A stretch of 64,000 nt of DNA, from the NCBI GenBank assembly GCA_963728845.1, contig CAVSLS010000040.1, positions 62,001-126,000 of the forward strand, in the 5' to 3' direction. The number at the start of each line of letters is the position of its first letter. The stretch's first letter is position 1. Under the pieces are notes generated by a model, which searched no databases, was not told the origin of the DNA, and saw only the letters and a list, made by a program, of their open reading frames with translations. The position numbers were made by a program, and so were the translations under genes. Below are positions 1 to 8,865 of the stretch, in pieces. The stretch is from Bog-473 sp963728845. Its GTDB lineage: Bacteria; Actinomycetota; Acidimicrobiia; Acidimicrobiales; RAAP-2.

Positions 1-396
1 AAGGAGCGCTCGCTGGCCGACGTCGGGAAGGCCGACGCCAGGCATCGGTGGACCAGGTCCTTGGTCGTCGTCTTGCCGACGGAGCCGGTGATCCCGACGA
101 CGCCGTGGCCGACACGGCCGCGCGCCACGCAGGCCCAGGTGCATCAGGGCCGCGGCGGTGTCCGCGACGATGATGGCCGTCGCGCCGATCGGCTCCCGAG
201 ACGTGAGATAGGCGGGGGCACCGGCATGGAGGGCATGGGCGACGAAATCGTGCCCGTCGCGCTCGGCCACGATGGGCACGAAGAGCTGCCCGGGGAGCGT
301 CGTCCGGGAGTCGATGCTGGCGCCCTCGACGTAGACATCGGGCCCGACCAGCTCCCCGCCGAGCTGGGCTGCGAGTTCAGAGGTGGAGAATCGCAC
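1..396 (-). CDS. murF: MurF, UDP-MurNAc-tripeptide--D-Ala-D-Ala ligase (N-terminal part, cut by window edge)
   Basis: MurF adds the D-Ala-D-Ala dipeptide to the UDP-MurNAc-tripeptide in the cytoplasm, the last soluble step of peptidoglycan precursor synthesis. The translation starts VRFSTSELAAQLGG, the usual MurF N-terminal domain, and later shows the ATP-binding P-loop GITGSVGKTTTKDL. The rest of the gene lies beyond base 1. The start is a GTG with a GAGGG six bases upstream; the ATG four bases before it is out of frame. Reading from the start into the P-loop needs a one-base shift near 131-137, where one base too many is present, probably a sequence error. It is divergent from ddl, which makes the dipeptide MurF uses. 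Confidence 0.85.
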   Translation of the reverse strand, partial: MRFSTSELAAQLGGELVGPDVYVEGASIDSRTTLPGQLFVPIVAERDGHDFVAHALHAGAPAYLTSREPIGATAIIVADTAAALMHLGLRGARPCRPRRRRDHRLRRQDDDQGPGPPMPGVGLPDVGQRALL

Positions 397-431
397 GCAT
401 GCCCTCGGAGGCGATTGTATAGCCTCGTCTG

Positions 432-1490
432 ATGCCTGATCCGGGAACGTTGGCGGTCGTCTACGGAGGCCCCTCCGCGGAGCACGAAATTTCGTGCATC
501 TCGGCGCGTCGGATCGCAAAGGCCGCCCTCGAGACCGGCATGGTCGTCAAGGTGATCGGGCTGACGCACGACAGGCAGTGGGTCGACGCCGACCGGGTCC
601 TGGCCGACATCGACGAGGTCGACGCGCTGGACTCCCCCGACGACCTGCTCCACCACCAGTCCGGCCGCGCGCTCGGTCATCTCGACGAGGGCCTACCGCC
701 GGGCTCGGTCGTGTTCCCCGTTCTGCACGGACCCTTCGGCGAGGACGGCGTGATCCAGGGGCACCTCGAGACGCTCAACCTCCCCTACGTGGGAGCGGGC
801 GTCCTCTCCTCGGCCATGTGCATGGACAAGGGTGTCGCCAAGTCCGTGCTCCACGACCACGGTCTCCCCGTGGCGGCATGGCGGCTCGTCGCACGTGCGC
901 AGTGGTCGGCCGTGGTGTTGAAGGAGGCGGTGGCGGCCCTCGGCCTGCCGATGTTCGTGAAGCCGGCCAACCTCGGATCGTCCATCGGGGTCGCCAAGGT
1001 GTTCGACGCGGCAGGACTCGGTGACGCCGTGCTCTCGGCGTTCGAGTTCGACGACCACGTCATCCTCGAGGAGTACATCCGCGGCCGCGAGCTGGAGCTG
1101 GCGCTGATCGGCAACGAGGATGTCCGGGTGTCGCAGGCCGGCGAGATCATCGCCAGCCAGGAGTTCTACGACTACGACGACAAGTACGTGCTCGGGACCG
1201 CCGAGACCGTCGCGCCCACCGACCTGGAGGGCCCGCAGCTGGCGCACGCCCAACGCGTGGCCTCGGCCGCCTACCGGGCGCTACGGGTGGAAGGGTTGGC
1301 CCGCGTCGACCTCTTCCTGGCCGACGACGACGAGATCGTCGTCAACGAGGTCAACACGATGCCGGGCTTCACGCCCATCTCCATGTTCCCCATGCTGTGG
1401 GAGGCCGAGGGTCTGCCGTTCCGGTCCGTCGTCGAGGAGCTGTCCCGGGCTGGACCCTGGCCCGCCGCGGACTCGGCGTCCCGAGCCTAG
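432..1490 (+). CDS. ddl: D-alanine--D-alanine ligase
   Basis: This ATP-grasp ligase joins two D-alanines for peptidoglycan synthesis in the cytoplasm. The 352 residues match the family length. Visible motifs are the N-terminal VVYGGPSAEHEISCISA, HGPFGEDGVIQG, the ATP-grasp lysine segment FVKPANLGSSIGV, the omega-loop YDYDDKYV with the tyrosine typical of Ddl rather than of VanA-type D-Ala-D-Lac ligases, and the metal-binding VNEVNTMPGFTPISMFP near the C-terminus. It is divergent from murF with only 35 bases between starts, so the two probably share a control region. Confidence 0.95.
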   Translation: MPDPGTLAVVYGGPSAEHEISCISARRIAKAALETGMVVKVIGLTHDRQWVDADRVLADIDEVDALDSPDDLLHHQSGRALGHLDEGLPPGSVVFPVLHGPFGEDGVIQGHLETLNLPYVGAGVLSSAMCMDKGVAKSVLHDHGLPVAAWRLVARAQWSAVVLKEAVAALGLPMFVKPANLGSSIGVAKVFDAAGLGDAVLSAFEFDDHVILEEYIRGRELELALIGNEDVRVSQAGEIIASQEFYDYDDKYVLGTAETVAPTDLEGPQLAHAQRVASAAYRALRVEGLARVDLFLADDDEIVVNEVNTMPGFTPISMFPMLWEAEGLPFRSVVEELSRAGPWPAADSASRA

Positions 1491-1668
1491 CAAACGCCAG
1501 GCGCGCGGCTGCTGCCGAGACCGCACCGACGCTACCAGCTCCCTGGGTCCAGCTCGGCGATCACGGCCGCGGCGCCACGGTGGGCACCCCCGGGCGCCGG
1601 TCGGCCACGATAGGCGCAGGTCCGACGGGTGCTCCGAGCACCCCTTCTGTACCGTGCGGAGTGTGGTC

Positions 1669-3336
1669 ATGACGTTCGAGGGCTTCGAGAGCGACACCTG
1701 GGAGGCCCTCCCGGGCGCCAACCGCCTCACGATCGCCCAGCGTGAGGCCATCGAGTCGGACGAGCCGTTGCTGTGCGTCGTCGCGGGAGCCGGGGCAGGC
1801 AAGACCAGGGTGCTCACGCTGCGGGTGGCCCGCCGCGTGCGCGAGGGTTCCATCGAGCCCGATCGCACCCTGGTGACCACGTTCAGCCGCAAGGCGGCCG
1901 AGGAGCTGCGCACCCGCCTGTACTCGCTGGGCGTCTCCGGTGTGCAGGCGGGTACCTTCCACCGCACGGCGCTGGGCCTCCTGCGCGAGCACCGCGAGCT
2001 GCGCGGACGCCCGCTCCCCCAGCTGCTGCCGGACCGCCGGCGCCTCCTGGCCGAGGTGACGACCGGTGATCCCCGGCGGACCCGTGCCCTCGACGGGGAG
2101 ATCGGCTGGGCCAAGGCGCGGCTCGTGTCGCCCGAGCACTACGAGGCCGAGGCCCGGCGCCACCGGCGGCGCAGCGGCATGAGCACCGAACAGGTGGCCG
2201 ACGCCTACGCACGCTACGAAGAGGAGCGGTCTCGCCGGCGGCTGCTCGACTTCGACGATCTGATCGTGGCCTGCGCGGACGCTCTGGCCGGCGACCGCGA
2301 GTTCGCCGACTCCATCCGCTGGCGCACCCGGCACCTCTTCGTCGACGAGATGCAGGACGTGAACCCGGCCCAGTTCCGCCTGCTGACCGCGATGCTCGCC
2401 GACGACCCCGACCTGTTCGTGGTGGGCGACCCCAACCAGTCGGTCTACGGGTTCAACGGGGCCGATCCGACCCTCCTCGACCGGCTGCCCGAGATCCTCC
2501 GGGGCACGAAGGTCATCCGCCTGGACGAGAACCACCGCTGCACGCCGCAGGTGGTGGCGGTCGCGACGGCCGTGCTCCGCCAGGGCGCTGCGACCGGCTC
2601 CGCGGCCGACGTGGTGCTGCCGCGCACGACGCGTGTCGACGGGCCGGTGCCCACGGTCGTGGCACACGCCACGGACGGGGACGAGGCGGCGTGGGCGGCG
2701 CGGCGGGCCAAGCTCTCGCGCACGCCGGGTCGCCGGTGGTCGAGCATCGCGGTGCTGACGCGCACCAACGCCCAGTTGGCCACGGTGCAGGCGGCCATGG
2801 ACGCGGCGCGGGTGCCGAGCATGATCGCCGGGGCCGACCTGGGTCCGGCGTCGGACCTGCGCGCCGAGACGGGGCGACGGGGCGCGGACCGGCACGACGG
2901 GGACGTCGCAGCGTGGGAGGACCCGGCGGACCGCGACCGTGTGGTGCTCACGACCTTCCACCGCGCCAAGGGCCTCCAGTGGCCGACGGTCATCGTCCTC
3001 GGGCTGGGCGCCGGGCTCATGCCGATCGCTTCGGCCCAGACGCCTGCTGCGCTCGACGAGGAGCGGCGGCTCCTCTACGTGGCGCTGACCCGCTCCGAAG
3101 AAGAGCTGTGGTGCAGCTGGTTCGAGCGCTCCAGCGACGAAGCGGCCCGGGGCGCGACGGCGGGGCGGGGACCAAGCCCTTGGCTGGCGCCCATTGAGCG
3201 GGCCATCACGGAGCTCGAGAAGGCGGCGGCCCCGACCGCGGCGGCGGAGGTCTCGGCCCGTGTGGCCGAGCTGCGGGCCCGCCTGGCCGAGGCGGCGGAG
3301 GGAACCGGATCCGGCCCGGAGCGGTCCGGCCGGTAA
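1669..3336 (+). CDS. UvrD/PcrA-like superfamily 1A DNA helicase, short form
   Basis: ATP-dependent 3'-5' DNA helicase of the UvrD/Rep family, likely in DNA repair or replication restart. The 555 residues carry the full motif set in order: Walker A GAGAGKTRVL, motif Ia TFSRKAAEEL, Walker B VDEMQDVNPAQF, motif III GDPNQSVYGFNG, motif IV DENHRC, motif V TTFHRAKGLQWPTV and motif VI ERRLLYVALTRS. It is much shorter than UvrD or PcrA (about 720 residues): the 2B region appears reduced and there is no HRDC domain as in mycobacterial UvrD2. The frame is open far upstream through ddl; ATG 1669 is chosen because homology begins there (LTIAQREAIE). Confidence 0.88.
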   Translation: MTFEGFESDTWEALPGANRLTIAQREAIESDEPLLCVVAGAGAGKTRVLTLRVARRVREGSIEPDRTLVTTFSRKAAEELRTRLYSLGVSGVQAGTFHRTALGLLREHRELRGRPLPQLLPDRRRLLAEVTTGDPRRTRALDGEIGWAKARLVSPEHYEAEARRHRRRSGMSTEQVADAYARYEEERSRRRLLDFDDLIVACADALAGDREFADSIRWRTRHLFVDEMQDVNPAQFRLLTAMLADDPDLFVVGDPNQSVYGFNGADPTLLDRLPEILRGTKVIRLDENHRCTPQVVAVATAVLRQGAATGSAADVVLPRTTRVDGPVPTVVAHATDGDEAAWAARRAKLSRTPGRRWSSIAVLTRTNAQLATVQAAMDAARVPSMIAGADLGPASDLRAETGRRGADRHDGDVAAWEDPADRDRVVLTTFHRAKGLQWPTVIVLGLGAGLMPIASAQTPAALDEERRLLYVALTRSEEELWCSWFERSSDEAARGATAGRGPSPWLAPIERAITELEKAAAPTAAAEVSARVAELRARLAEAAEGTGSGPERSGR

Positions 3337-3379
3337 GGTCGGGCCGCCTGATCGATCCGAGGTGGGGGTGGCCCGTCGC

Positions 3380-4777
3380 ATGTCGGAACTCCTGGAACAG
3401 CTGCGCAAGGCCGTCGGCGAGAACCACGTCGTCGCCGGTCAGTCGGTCCACGACGACTACACCCACGACGAGGCGCTCACCACGGTGCCCGTTGTCCCCC
3501 TGGCCGTCGTGCTGCCCGGCTCCACCGGCGAGGTGTCCGAGGTCCTGAAGCTGGCCAGCGAGCACAACGTCCCGGTCGTGGCCCGTGGCAGTGGCACGGG
3601 CCTCTCCGGCGCGGCGGTCCCGGTGGCCGACGGCATCCTGCTGGCCTTCGACCGCATGAAGCGGATCCGCGAGATCGACACCGAGAACCAGGTCGCGGTC
3701 GTCGAGCCGGGCGTGACGCTCGAGCAGCTCAACGGCGAGCTCGCGCCGCTCGGGCTCATCTATCCCGTCTCTCCGGGTGAGCAGACCGGCTCGCTGGGTG
3801 GGAACGTGGCCACCAATGCCGGCGGCATGCGTGCCGTCCGCTACGGGGTCACCCGGCATCACGTCCTCGGGCTCGAGGTGGTGCTGGCCGACGGCGCCGT
3901 GCTGCGCACCGGGGGCAAATTCGTCAAGTGCTCGAGCGGCTACGACCTGACACAGCTGCTCATCGGCTCGGAAGGCACGCTGGCCATCACGACCGAGGTC
4001 ACGGTGAAGGTGCAGCCCCGCCTCACCGCATCCTCTACCGTGCTCGCCCCTTTCGCGACGCTCGCCCAAGTGGCGCAGGCCGTCCCGCACATCGTCAACA
4101 GCGGCATCAACCCTTCGATCCTCGAATACGTCGACGTCCTGGTGATGGGCGGCATCACCCAGGCCGCCGGCCTCGACCTCGGCATCCCCGACGAGGTGAA
4201 GGCCGGCACCCTGGCCTACCTCGTGGTCGTGGTGGAGGGCATGGACCCCGAGCGGGTGGACGAGGACGTCGAGCGCCTCGGGACACTGCTGGAGGGCCTG
4301 GGGGCGCTCGACGTCTACGTGCTGCCGGCCACGTCCGGGGCCCAGCTCATCGCAGCCCGAGAGAGAGCGTTCTTCGTCGGCAAGGCGGCCGGGTGCGACG
4401 ATCTCATCGACGCCGTGATCCCGCGGGCGACCATCCCCGACTACCTGGCCAAGGTCGCGGTGCTCGCCCAGGAGCACGGCGCGCTCGTCACCGGCTGCGG
4501 GCACATCGGCGACGGCAACGTGCACATCTCGGTCTTCCAGCCCGACGACGACCGGCGGCATGCGCTGATGCACGCCAGCTTCGAGCTGGCGCTGGCATCC
4601 GGCGGCGCCATCTCCGGCGAGCACGGCATCGGGACGGCGAAGCTGTCGTACTTCCTCGAAATGCAGGATCCGGTGTCGCTCGACCTGATGCGCTCCATCA
4701 AGCGGGTGTTCGACCCGCAGGGGATCCTCGGGCCCCACCGGCTCCTCGGCATGGTGCAGACGGGAGAGGACCCATGA
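3380..4777 (+). CDS. FAD-linked oxidase, GlcD/D-lactate dehydrogenase-like
   Basis: FAD-dependent 2-hydroxyacid dehydrogenase of the GlcD/DLD family, which oxidises glycolate, D-lactate or a related acid to the 2-oxo acid. The N-terminal PCMH-type FAD domain shows VVARGSGTGLSGAAVPV and NVATNAGGMRAVRYG; the C-terminal FAD-oxidase domain shows GCGHIGDGNVHISVF and SGEHGIGTAKL, with histidines expected at the active site. It has 465 residues from ATG 3380. GTG 3368, four codons earlier behind a GAGGTGGG, is a plausible alternative. The stop overlaps the next start as ATGA, so the two are translationally coupled. The substrate cannot be read from sequence. Confidence 0.88.
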   Translation: MSELLEQLRKAVGENHVVAGQSVHDDYTHDEALTTVPVVPLAVVLPGSTGEVSEVLKLASEHNVPVVARGSGTGLSGAAVPVADGILLAFDRMKRIREIDTENQVAVVEPGVTLEQLNGELAPLGLIYPVSPGEQTGSLGGNVATNAGGMRAVRYGVTRHHVLGLEVVLADGAVLRTGGKFVKCSSGYDLTQLLIGSEGTLAITTEVTVKVQPRLTASSTVLAPFATLAQVAQAVPHIVNSGINPSILEYVDVLVMGGITQAAGLDLGIPDEVKAGTLAYLVVVVEGMDPERVDEDVERLGTLLEGLGALDVYVLPATSGAQLIAARERAFFVGKAAGCDDLIDAVIPRATIPDYLAKVAVLAQEHGALVTGCGHIGDGNVHISVFQPDDDRRHALMHASFELALASGGAISGEHGIGTAKLSYFLEMQDPVSLDLMRSIKRVFDPQGILGPHRLLGMVQTGEDP

Positions 4778-6321
4778 ACGGGGCCCGCGCCCTGCTCTCG
4801 ACGCTGGTCGATGCCGGCGTCGACGTGTGCTTCGCCAACCCGGGCACCTCGGAGATGCACTTCGTGGCCGCGCTCGACGACGTGCCCGCCATGCGCGGCG
4901 TCCTCTGCCTCTTCGAGGGCGTCGTCACCGGCGCGGCCGACGGCTACGGGCGCGTGGCGGGACGGCCGGCGGCCACGCTGCTGCATCTCGGACCCGGGCT
5001 CGGCAACGGGCTGGCCAACCTGCACAACGCGCGGCGAGCCCGTACGCCGGTCGTGAACATCGTGGGCGACCACGCCACCTACCACGCCCGCTACGACGCA
5101 CCCCTCCAGTCCGACATCGCGTCGATCGCCGGCGCGGTCTCGGGGTGGTACCGCTCGACGGCCCGGGCCGACGACGTGGCCGGTGACGCGGCGGACGCGG
5201 TGGCGGCCGCGATGGGCCCGCCCGGCTGTGTCGCCACCCTGGTCCTGCCGGCTGACTCGTCGTGGTCGGAATCTGCCAATGGGCCTTGCCCGCCACGGCC
5301 GCACGGACGACCGGCCGTCGTCCCGGCCGACACGATCGAGGAGGCGGCCAAGGCGCTGCGTTCGGGCGAGCGGGCCGCCCTGCTCCTCGGTGGCGGCGCA
5401 CTGCGGGCCGGCGGACTGCAGGCGGCCAGCCGGGTGGCGACCACCACGGGTGCCGCGCTGCTGGGCGAGACCTTCCCGGCCAACCTGGAGCGTGGGGCGG
5501 GCATCCCGGCGGTGGAGCGGTTGGCCTACCTGGCCGAGATGGCCCAGGCTCAGCTCGACGGCGTGCGCCACCTCGTCCTGGTCGACGCCAAGTCCCCGGT
5601 CTCCTTCTTCGCCTACCCCGACAAGGCGAGCGACCTCGTGCCCCCGGGCTGCACCGTGCACACCCTGGTCCGACCGGGTGAGGACGCGGCCGGGGCCCTC
5701 GAGGCCCTGGCCGAGGCCGTGGGCGCCCCGGGCGACGCCGGCGTGCCGGCAGCCTCGGGCCGCCCGGATCGGCCTGCGGGAGCCCTCACCGCGGAGTCGC
5801 TGGCGGCTGCGGTGGGCGCCACGTTGCCCGAGGGCACGATCGTGGTGGACGAGGGCAACACGTCCGGCCTCTTCGTCTCGGGAGCGACGGCGGGCGGGCC
5901 CCGGCACGACTGGCTGACCCTGACCGGGGGCGCCATCGGCATCGGGCTCCCGATGGCCACCGGAGCCGCCGTCGCGGCGCCCGAACGCCCTGTGCTCTGC
6001 CTGCAGGCCGACGGCAGCGCCATGTACACGCCGCAGGCGCTGTGGACCCAGGCGCGCGAGGGGCTGAACGTGACCACGGTCGTCCTCTCCAATAGGAGTT
6101 ACGCCATCTTGAACATGGAGCTGCACCGGGTGGGCGCAGGCGGCGGCGGCCCGCTGGCGCGGCGCCTGCTCGACCTGACCGGACCCGAGCTCGACTTCTC
6201 CGAGCTCGCCCGCGGCATGGGGGTGCCGGCGCACCGGGTGGAGAACGCGGAGGACCTGGCGGCGGCACTCGAGAGGGGATTCGCCGAGGCCGGTCCGACG
6301 CTGATCGAGGTGCCGCTCTAG
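4774..6321 (+). CDS. ThDP-dependent enzyme, acetolactate synthase large subunit-like
   Basis: Thiamine diphosphate enzyme of the acetolactate synthase/benzoylformate decarboxylase superfamily (515 residues). The N-terminal PYR domain has FANPGTSEMHFVAALD and the cofactor-activating glutamate in LFEGVVTGAADGYGRV. The C-terminal PP domain has the ThDP/Mg motif beginning QADGSAMYTPQALW, a variant of GDGS, and ending NRSY. It lacks the context of true ilvB (no ilvN or ilvC nearby) and resembles the ilvB-like group of unassigned function. Coupling to the 2-hydroxyacid dehydrogenase suggests that it decarboxylates or carboligates that enzyme's 2-oxo-acid product; this is inference. Confidence 0.85.
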   Translation: MNGARALLSTLVDAGVDVCFANPGTSEMHFVAALDDVPAMRGVLCLFEGVVTGAADGYGRVAGRPAATLLHLGPGLGNGLANLHNARRARTPVVNIVGDHATYHARYDAPLQSDIASIAGAVSGWYRSTARADDVAGDAADAVAAAMGPPGCVATLVLPADSSWSESANGPCPPRPHGRPAVVPADTIEEAAKALRSGERAALLLGGGALRAGGLQAASRVATTTGAALLGETFPANLERGAGIPAVERLAYLAEMAQAQLDGVRHLVLVDAKSPVSFFAYPDKASDLVPPGCTVHTLVRPGEDAAGALEALAEAVGAPGDAGVPAASGRPDRPAGALTAESLAAAVGATLPEGTIVVDEGNTSGLFVSGATAGGPRHDWLTLTGGAIGIGLPMATGAAVAAPERPVLCLQADGSAMYTPQALWTQAREGLNVTTVVLSNRSYAILNMELHRVGAGGGGPLARRLLDLTGPELDFSELARGMGVPAHRVENAEDLAAALERGFAEAGPTLIEVPL

Positions 6322-6518
6322 GGGTTCGAGGGTTGGCTCCGCTCGGTCCCAATTGTCAACGGACGCACAACGCTGCAACCCGCCCACAACAACGAGGCCG
6401 GCCGCCGGCGATTAGTGACGAACGGATCTATAGCCCCGGCAGCCCGCCTGTCACCATGCGAAGCGGAGGGGTGATCTCGGCTGAGACCACCCGGGGACAG
6501 GGCACCGAGGAGGCGCAG

Positions 6519-6860
6519 ATGCAGATGGAGATGGGCACTCCAGTCTCAGACGCTCGCTCCATTGACGCCGCGCTCGACCGGCTGCGTCAGGACCTCTTCG
6601 ACACGCCGCCTCTCGAGACGATCGAGGCTCCCGAGGTGGAGCCCGAGGGGCCACACCCCATCGACTACGCCTCGCTCGAATTCGAGGTCGAGCGCATGCG
6701 CAAGCGCCTGGCGATCTGGGAGATCTTCATGGCCTACATGCGCAACGGCGCCCGGAACTGGCCCGAGGTGCAGCGGTCACTGACCAAAGAGGACTTCGAC
6801 AAGATCGTCGCCATCTGCGACGGCGTCCCGTTGCGGGACCTCCTCTTGGACCTGCGGTAG
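6519..6860 (+). CDS. Hypothetical protein, 113 residues
   Basis: No family was recognised. The start at ATG 6519 is favoured by a GAGGAGG about seven bases upstream; the frame stays open to 6333 but without a better start. The protein has an acidic proline-rich N-terminal half (ETIEAPEVEPEGPHP) and a helical C-terminal half with LEFEVERMRKRLAIWEIF and WPEVQRSLTKEDFDKI. There is no signal peptide or membrane segment. It follows the ThDP gene after about 200 bases and so may be transcribed with it or alone. Confidence 0.6.
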   Translation: MQMEMGTPVSDARSIDAALDRLRQDLFDTPPLETIEAPEVEPEGPHPIDYASLEFEVERMRKRLAIWEIFMAYMRNGARNWPEVQRSLTKEDFDKIVAICDGVPLRDLLLDLR

Positions 6861-6901
6861 GGAGCGAGGGGCAACAAGGACACGGCGACCCGTTCGAAGG
6901 C

Positions 6902-6948
6902 GCTTGGCCGAGCAGCGGTCCCCCCGCTGCTCTTGGCGACGGCCAAGC
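6902..6948. repeat. Imperfect palindrome, copy 1
   Basis: The outer arms GCTTGGCC and GGCCAAGC pair, the inner arms GAGCAGCGG and CCGCTGCTC pair across a five-base loop, and TTGGCGAC bulges on the 3' side. It lies 41 bases after the stop of the upstream gene, so it could act as a terminator or mRNA-protecting structure, or be a REP-like element. Confidence 0.7.
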
Positions 6949-6971
6949 ACCCGAGAGCACCCGGCGTGGAA

Positions 6972-7016
6972 CGCTTGGCCGAGCAGCGTCATGCTGCTCT
7001 TGGCGACGGCCAAGCG
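6972..7016. repeat. Imperfect palindrome, copy 2
   Basis: This is a second copy in the same orientation, with outer arms CGCTTGGCC and GGCCAAGCG and inner arms GAGCAGC and GCTGCTC around a five-base loop. It has the same eight-base bulge TTGGCGAC as copy 1. The inner stem is two pairs shorter but the fold is kept. Confidence 0.7.
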
Positions 7017-7324
7017 TTTCACGTCGGGAGACCAGCCGGCAGCCCTCGAGCGAGTGAGCGCTAGTGCGCCTCCCCCGACCGCGTGGATGCGCCTGCGCGG
7101 ACGATTCCCGAATTGCGCCCAACAGCGCGTCCTCTACGAAGAGGCGGTTGGCATTCGCATCATCCCCATGAACGTGCCACGTCCATGTGCGAACGAGAGC
7201 TAAGGGTCCCAACTCGGCGCGGTCACGCGCAGGCGGGTCAGCGCGCACCGGGGAACGGATCAGCTGAGTCGGCCGGCAACCCCACCTGGTCGCCCACCGG
7301 GGGCGCTGTCGAGGTCCGGGCCAG
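7017..7324. other. Intergenic stretch, no gene recognised
   Basis: This stretch lies between the palindromes and the end of the pilin-like operon, which is convergent. Short open frames are present, but none has homology, a ribosome binding site or codon use that supports a gene. No clear terminator with a T-run was seen. Confidence 0.5.
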
Positions 7325-8865
7325 CTAGTACGAGTAGCCGACCGGGCTACCCCCCGAGCCGCACCCGCCAGTGGGGCAGCTCGATCCACCGGTCGTGGTC
7401 GTGACCTCCACGTAGTAGGGCGGATTGGCGCTACCACCGGACGGAACCGTGGCGGTCAGTGTCGTGGAGGAGGACACCGTGACGCCGGTGGCGGTCAACG
7501 TGTTCCCATTGCCCGACTGCGGGACGAGGGAGACCGTGGTCGCCCCGCTCACGAAACCGATGCCGGTGATCGTCAGCACCGTCCCGGAGCCCCCGGAGGT
7601 CGGGCTGACACTGGCCACGACCGGAGTCAGGGGAGCGTAATTGAAGACAGGTCCGGTGGCTCCGCTGCTGCCGCCTGGGGCCGTGGTGACGGTCACGTAG
7701 TAGGTGAAGGGACTTCCCGTCGTGATAGCGGGCGTGGTGGCCGTGATGGACGTCGACGAGTTGACAACGAGGTACGGGGCAGGGACCACGATGGACTGGT
7801 TCTGGGTATCGACGAAATTGACCGTCGTGTTGTCCGCAACGCTGCTCAGGAACCCGGTTCCGGTGATGGTGAGGGACGTGCCGCCCGCGGCGGATCCGCA
7901 CGGAGGTTGGATGGTGCCGCACGTCGCGTTGGTGGCGGTCGCGATGCTGGTGACCGCGGGGATCACCGGATTGTAGAGGAACGTCGGCCCCGCCAGGCTC
8001 GACCCGTCAGGCGTCGTGACCACGACGTAGTAGCTGGTGACGGTCGTGGCGGCCGGGGTCGTTACGGTCAGAGAGGTGGACTGGCCGGCGGGCACGTTGA
8101 CGTTGACCCCTGGGATCACGATGTTCTGCGACGCCGTGGTCGCCACGAAGTTCACCGTCGTCACGGCGACCCGCTCCCGGTCGTCCCGCTCACGAATCCG
8201 GTTCCCGTGACGGTCAACGAGGTGCCCCCCGTGACAGGCCCTTGCGCGACCGAGAGGGCGGTGACGGTCGGATTGGTCGTCTTGATCGTCGAGCTGTTGA
8301 TGGTCATACCGCTGCCGCAGGTCAACGTGCAAAAAATCCCTGGCGCCCTGATATTCGGACTGCTCGCCGAGTAGTCGTCAAAGGTGACGATCGTCTGGAG
8401 CCCAGGGTTCTTCGCACAGGTGGCCGCATCCGTCGTCACGCTCGTGAGGCAGGCCGACACCGTGACGACGCGGGTGGAGGCGCTCGTCGGGTTCCACACG
8501 GTGCCGCACCAGACATCGACGGTGTTCGTGCCGAACGTGAGCTGGGACGGGCTCGATGATCCCCAGCAGTACGACGGCGGGCTGGCGTTGAGCGTCTGGT
8601 TCGGGCCCAGGAGCGGGGTGTAGCGGATGTTCTGGATCGCCACCTGCGACGCGCTGGACAGGGCGTACTCGCGCGGTGCGGTCCTTCTGGAAGTTGAGGC
8701 TGTTGGAGAGGCTGTTGGCCGTCCACGACGCCATGGCGCCGACAATCAGGCCGACGACGACGAGGAACATCAGGGCCAGGACGAGGACTGCGCCCGCGTC
8801 GTCCCGGCCCGCGGTGACTCGCCCGAGGCTGTTCGTTCCCGCCGACGCCGGATGCGGGCGATCAT
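7325..8865 (-). CDS. PilX-like minor prepilin with IPT/TIG domains (operon B, third gene)
   Basis: Reconstructed protein of about 513 residues. The N-terminus has a short basic leader, then DDAGAVLVLALMFLVVVGLI, a PilX_N-type class III signal and membrane helix, then REYALSSASQVAIQNIRY as in pilin helices. The rest contains several IPT/TIG-type Ig domains, with motifs such as VTGGTSLTVTGTGFVSG and GSGTVLTITGIGFVSG, and ends GGSPVGYSY. Role inferred: surface-exposed minor pilin at a type IV pilus tip. The start overlaps the stop of the giant upstream gene as ATGA. Frameshifts are needed near 8805, 8670 and 8165; the first two cancel each other. It is paralogous to the gene at 18576-20238. Confidence 0.72.

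Noticed and set aside
144..680. Minus-strand open frame spanning the murF and ddl starts
   Set aside because: It is a shadow of ddl joined to an out-of-frame part of murF; both real genes are recognised in other frames.
432..1490. VanA-type D-Ala-D-Lac ligase
   Set aside because: The omega-loop has the tyrosine arrangement of ordinary Ddl, and no vanH or vanX neighbours exist.
4774..6321. Assignment as ilvB of branched-chain amino acid synthesis
   Set aside because: No ilvN, ilvC or other pathway gene is nearby, and coupling to a GlcD-like oxidase points to another role.
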